From Pseudomonadota bacterium (GTDB taxonomy: Bacteria; Pseudomonadota; Alphaproteobacteria; Sphingomonadales; Sphingomonadaceae): DNA of 7,195 nucleotides. Position 1 is the stretch's first letter, and each line of letters starts with the position of its first letter. Positions 6,088-7,195 of this stretch are shown here, one piece after another. The notes below the pieces were generated by a model, which did not search any database, had not been told where the DNA came from, and saw only the letters and a list, made by a program, of their open reading frames with translations. A program made the position numbers and the translations under genes. The stretch spans positions 1-7,195 of the forward strand of contig JAEWJQ010000043.1 of assembly GCA_023386515.1 (NCBI GenBank). The letters are read 5' to 3'.

Positions 6088-6531
6088 TCAACCCTCGACC
6101 TGATCCAGATAGTCGCCATAGCCCTGCGCCGTCATCTCCGCCTTGGGCACGAAGCGCAGCGCCGCGGAGTTGATGCAATAGCGCAGGCCACCGCGATCGC
6201 GGGGGCCGTCGTCGAAGACGTGGCCGAGGTGGCTGTCGCCGCCGGCGGAGCGCACCTCGGTCCGCACCATGCCGTGGCTGCGGTCGGAGAGCTCCTGCAC
6301 CCGCGCGGGCTCGATCGGCGTGGTGAAGCTCGGCCAGCCGCAATGCGAATCGAACTTGTCGGCGGACGCGAACAACGGCTCCCCCGACACGATGTCGACG
6401 TAGATGCCGGGCTCCTTGTTGTAGAGATATTCTCCGGTGCCGGGACGCTCCGTACCGCTCTGCTGCGTCACGTAGAATTGCTCCGGCGTCAGCTTGGCGA
6501 TCGCCTCGTCGGTCTTGCGATAGTCGGTCAT
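6088..6531 (-). CDS. msrB: Peptide-methionine (R)-S-oxide reductase
   Basis: A 147-residue cytoplasmic repair enzyme that reduces methionine-R-sulfoxide in proteins, normally recycled by thioredoxin. The MsrB core is unmistakable: ERPGTGEY (28-35), [17 protein letters not shown] (53-69), [13 protein letters not shown] (98-110) and [14 protein letters not shown] (116-129). Cys119 in RYCIN is the catalytic residue; Cys64 in HCGWPSF, 55 residues earlier, is the expected resolving cysteine, the same spacing as in Neisseria PilB. The two CxxC pairs that bind structural zinc in many MsrB proteins are missing, placing it in the zinc-free class. Two ATG codons in tandem (6534 and 6531) are possible starts; the second sits 7 bases from GAAGGA and is preferred. 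The ribosome site overlaps the end of the preceding SDR gene, 11 bases upstream, so the two are probably translated from one message. Confidence 0.95.
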   Translation of the reverse strand: MTDYRKTDEAIAKLTPEQFYVTQQSGTERPGTGEYLYNKEPGIYVDIVSGEPLFASADKFDSHCGWPSFTTPIEPARVQELSDRSHGMVRTEVRSAGGDSHLGHVFDDGPRDRGGLRYCINSAALRFVPKAEMTAQGYGDYLDQVEG

Positions 6532-6538
6532 CATCGGG

Positions 6539-6545
6539 TCCTTCA
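6539..6545 (-). promoter_or_regulatory. msrB ribosome binding site overlapping the SDR stop codon
   Basis: The minus strand reads TGAGCTGAAGGA: the TGA that closes the preceding reading frame sits in the same patch as the GAAGGA that serves msrB, with the final TGA at 6543-6545 sharing bases with the purine run. This is typical of translational coupling. Confidence 0.6.
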
Positions 6546-7195
6546 GCTCAACGGTGGCTGGCCGTTCGAGGCGGACAGGCCGCCGTCGACCGGCAGGTTG
6601 ACCCCGGTGATATAGTGCGCGTCCTCGCTCGCCAAAAAGGCCACCGCGCCGGCGATGTCGGCGGGCTCGGCGCCGCGGCCCATCGGGATGCGCTCCTCGA
6701 ACTTGGCGATCAGCTCGGGCTGCTCCTTCATCCCCGCGGTCAGCGCGGTATAGGTCAGCGACGGATTGACCGCGTTGACGCGCACGCCGTTCTTCGCCTC
6801 GTCCATCGCCAGCGCGCGGGTGAAATTGGTCACCGCACCCTTCGCCGCGCAATAGAAGCTGTGGTTCCAGTCGCCGCCGAGACCGGAGACGGACGAGATG
6901 TTGACGATGCAGCCGCGGCTCCGGCGCAGCGCGGCGATCGCGGCGCGGCTCATCTGGACGACGCCATAGAGGTCGGTTTCGACGACCTTGGTGAATTCCT
7001 CGAGCCCGCCCTCGTCGAGCTTGCCGAGATGGTCGACGCCGGCATCGTTGACCAGCACGTCGATGCGGCCGAACCGTTCCACCGCGCGCGCCGCCAGCGT
7101 CTCGCAATCGGCGTTGACCGAGACGTCGACGATCACGGTCTCGACCTCGCCGCCCAGTTCGGCGGCGAGCCGCTCCAGCCCGTCGCGCTCCTTGT
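6543..7195 (-). CDS. Short-chain dehydrogenase/reductase, N-terminus cut by the window edge
   Basis: The last 216 residues of a classical SDR oxidoreductase; the frame runs off the right edge, so the Rossmann TGxxxGIG loop lies outside. The GTG at 7136 is an internal codon, because the frame continues upstream as good SDR sequence (visible residues 1-19, an [16 protein letters not shown] helix). Visible features: DVLVNDAG (45-52), where the usual NNAG reads NDAG; NISSVSG (98-104) with catalytic Ser101; YCAAKG (114-119) with Tyr114 and Lys118; PSLTYT (144-149); and the C-terminal [17 protein letters not shown], typical of tetrameric SDRs. The substrate is unknown. Position upstream of msrB and the xylose genes suggests sugar or sugar-acid oxidation, but SDRs of this type are too general to say. 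It is probably co-transcribed with msrB. Confidence 0.9.
   Translation of the reverse strand, partial: KERDGLERLAAELGGEVETVIVDVSVNADCETLAARAVERFGRIDVLVNDAGVDHLGKLDEGGLEEFTKVVETDLYGVVQMSRAAIAALRRSRGCIVNISSVSGLGGDWNHSFYCAAKGAVTNFTRALAMDEAKNGVRVNAVNPSLTYTALTAGMKEQPELIAKFEERIPMGRGAEPADIAGAVAFLASEDAHYITGVNLPVDGGLSASNGQPPLS

Noticed and set aside
6088..7107. A 339-codon minus-strand frame covering msrB and most of the SDR region
   Set aside because: Only the last 148 codons encode MsrB. The upstream part is Arg-rich out-of-frame reading of the SDR gene, and msrB has its own start and ribosome site.

Overview
The window is very GC-rich. All seven well-supported genes lie on the minus strand, so transcription runs from the right edge towards the left. 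Codon bias, the Tat-type leader, the Caulobacter-like pentose oxidation genes and the protein families point to an alphaproteobacterium, most likely a sphingomonad. This placement rests on recognised protein families, not on a marker gene.

In transcription order (right to left): a short-chain dehydrogenase/reductase (SDR) cut by the right edge; msrB, a zinc-free methionine-R-sulfoxide reductase whose ribosome site overlaps the SDR stop codon; a 143-base gap; then xylX and xylB. XylX and XylB closely resemble the 2-keto-3-deoxy-pentonate dehydratase and the NAD-dependent D-xylose 1-dehydrogenase of the oxidative, non-phosphorylating (Weimberg) pathway of Caulobacter. XylB makes the first step (xylose to xylonolactone) and XylX the fourth (2-keto-3-deoxy-xylonate to 2-oxoglutarate semialdehyde). 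The lactonase (XylC), xylonate dehydratase (XylD) and semialdehyde dehydrogenase (XylA) are not in the window.

After an 83-base gap comes a second group: a small SpoIIAA/STAS-like protein, a six-helix membrane protein with an HExxH motif resembling an M50-type site-2 protease, and a Tat-exported GH29 alpha-L-fucosidase. A DUF4349-like lipoprotein follows, with its own likely promoter. The first 120 bases hold little; a + strand frame open from the left edge to a stop at 89 may be the tail of a convergent gene.

Xylose oxidation beside a secreted fucosidase fits an organism living on plant cell-wall sugars such as fucosylated xyloglucan. The least explained part is the STAS-like/HExxH membrane protein pair. 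I found no RNA gene, mobile element or CRISPR array, and no gene-free stretch longer than about 145 bases. No wholly new system is evident.
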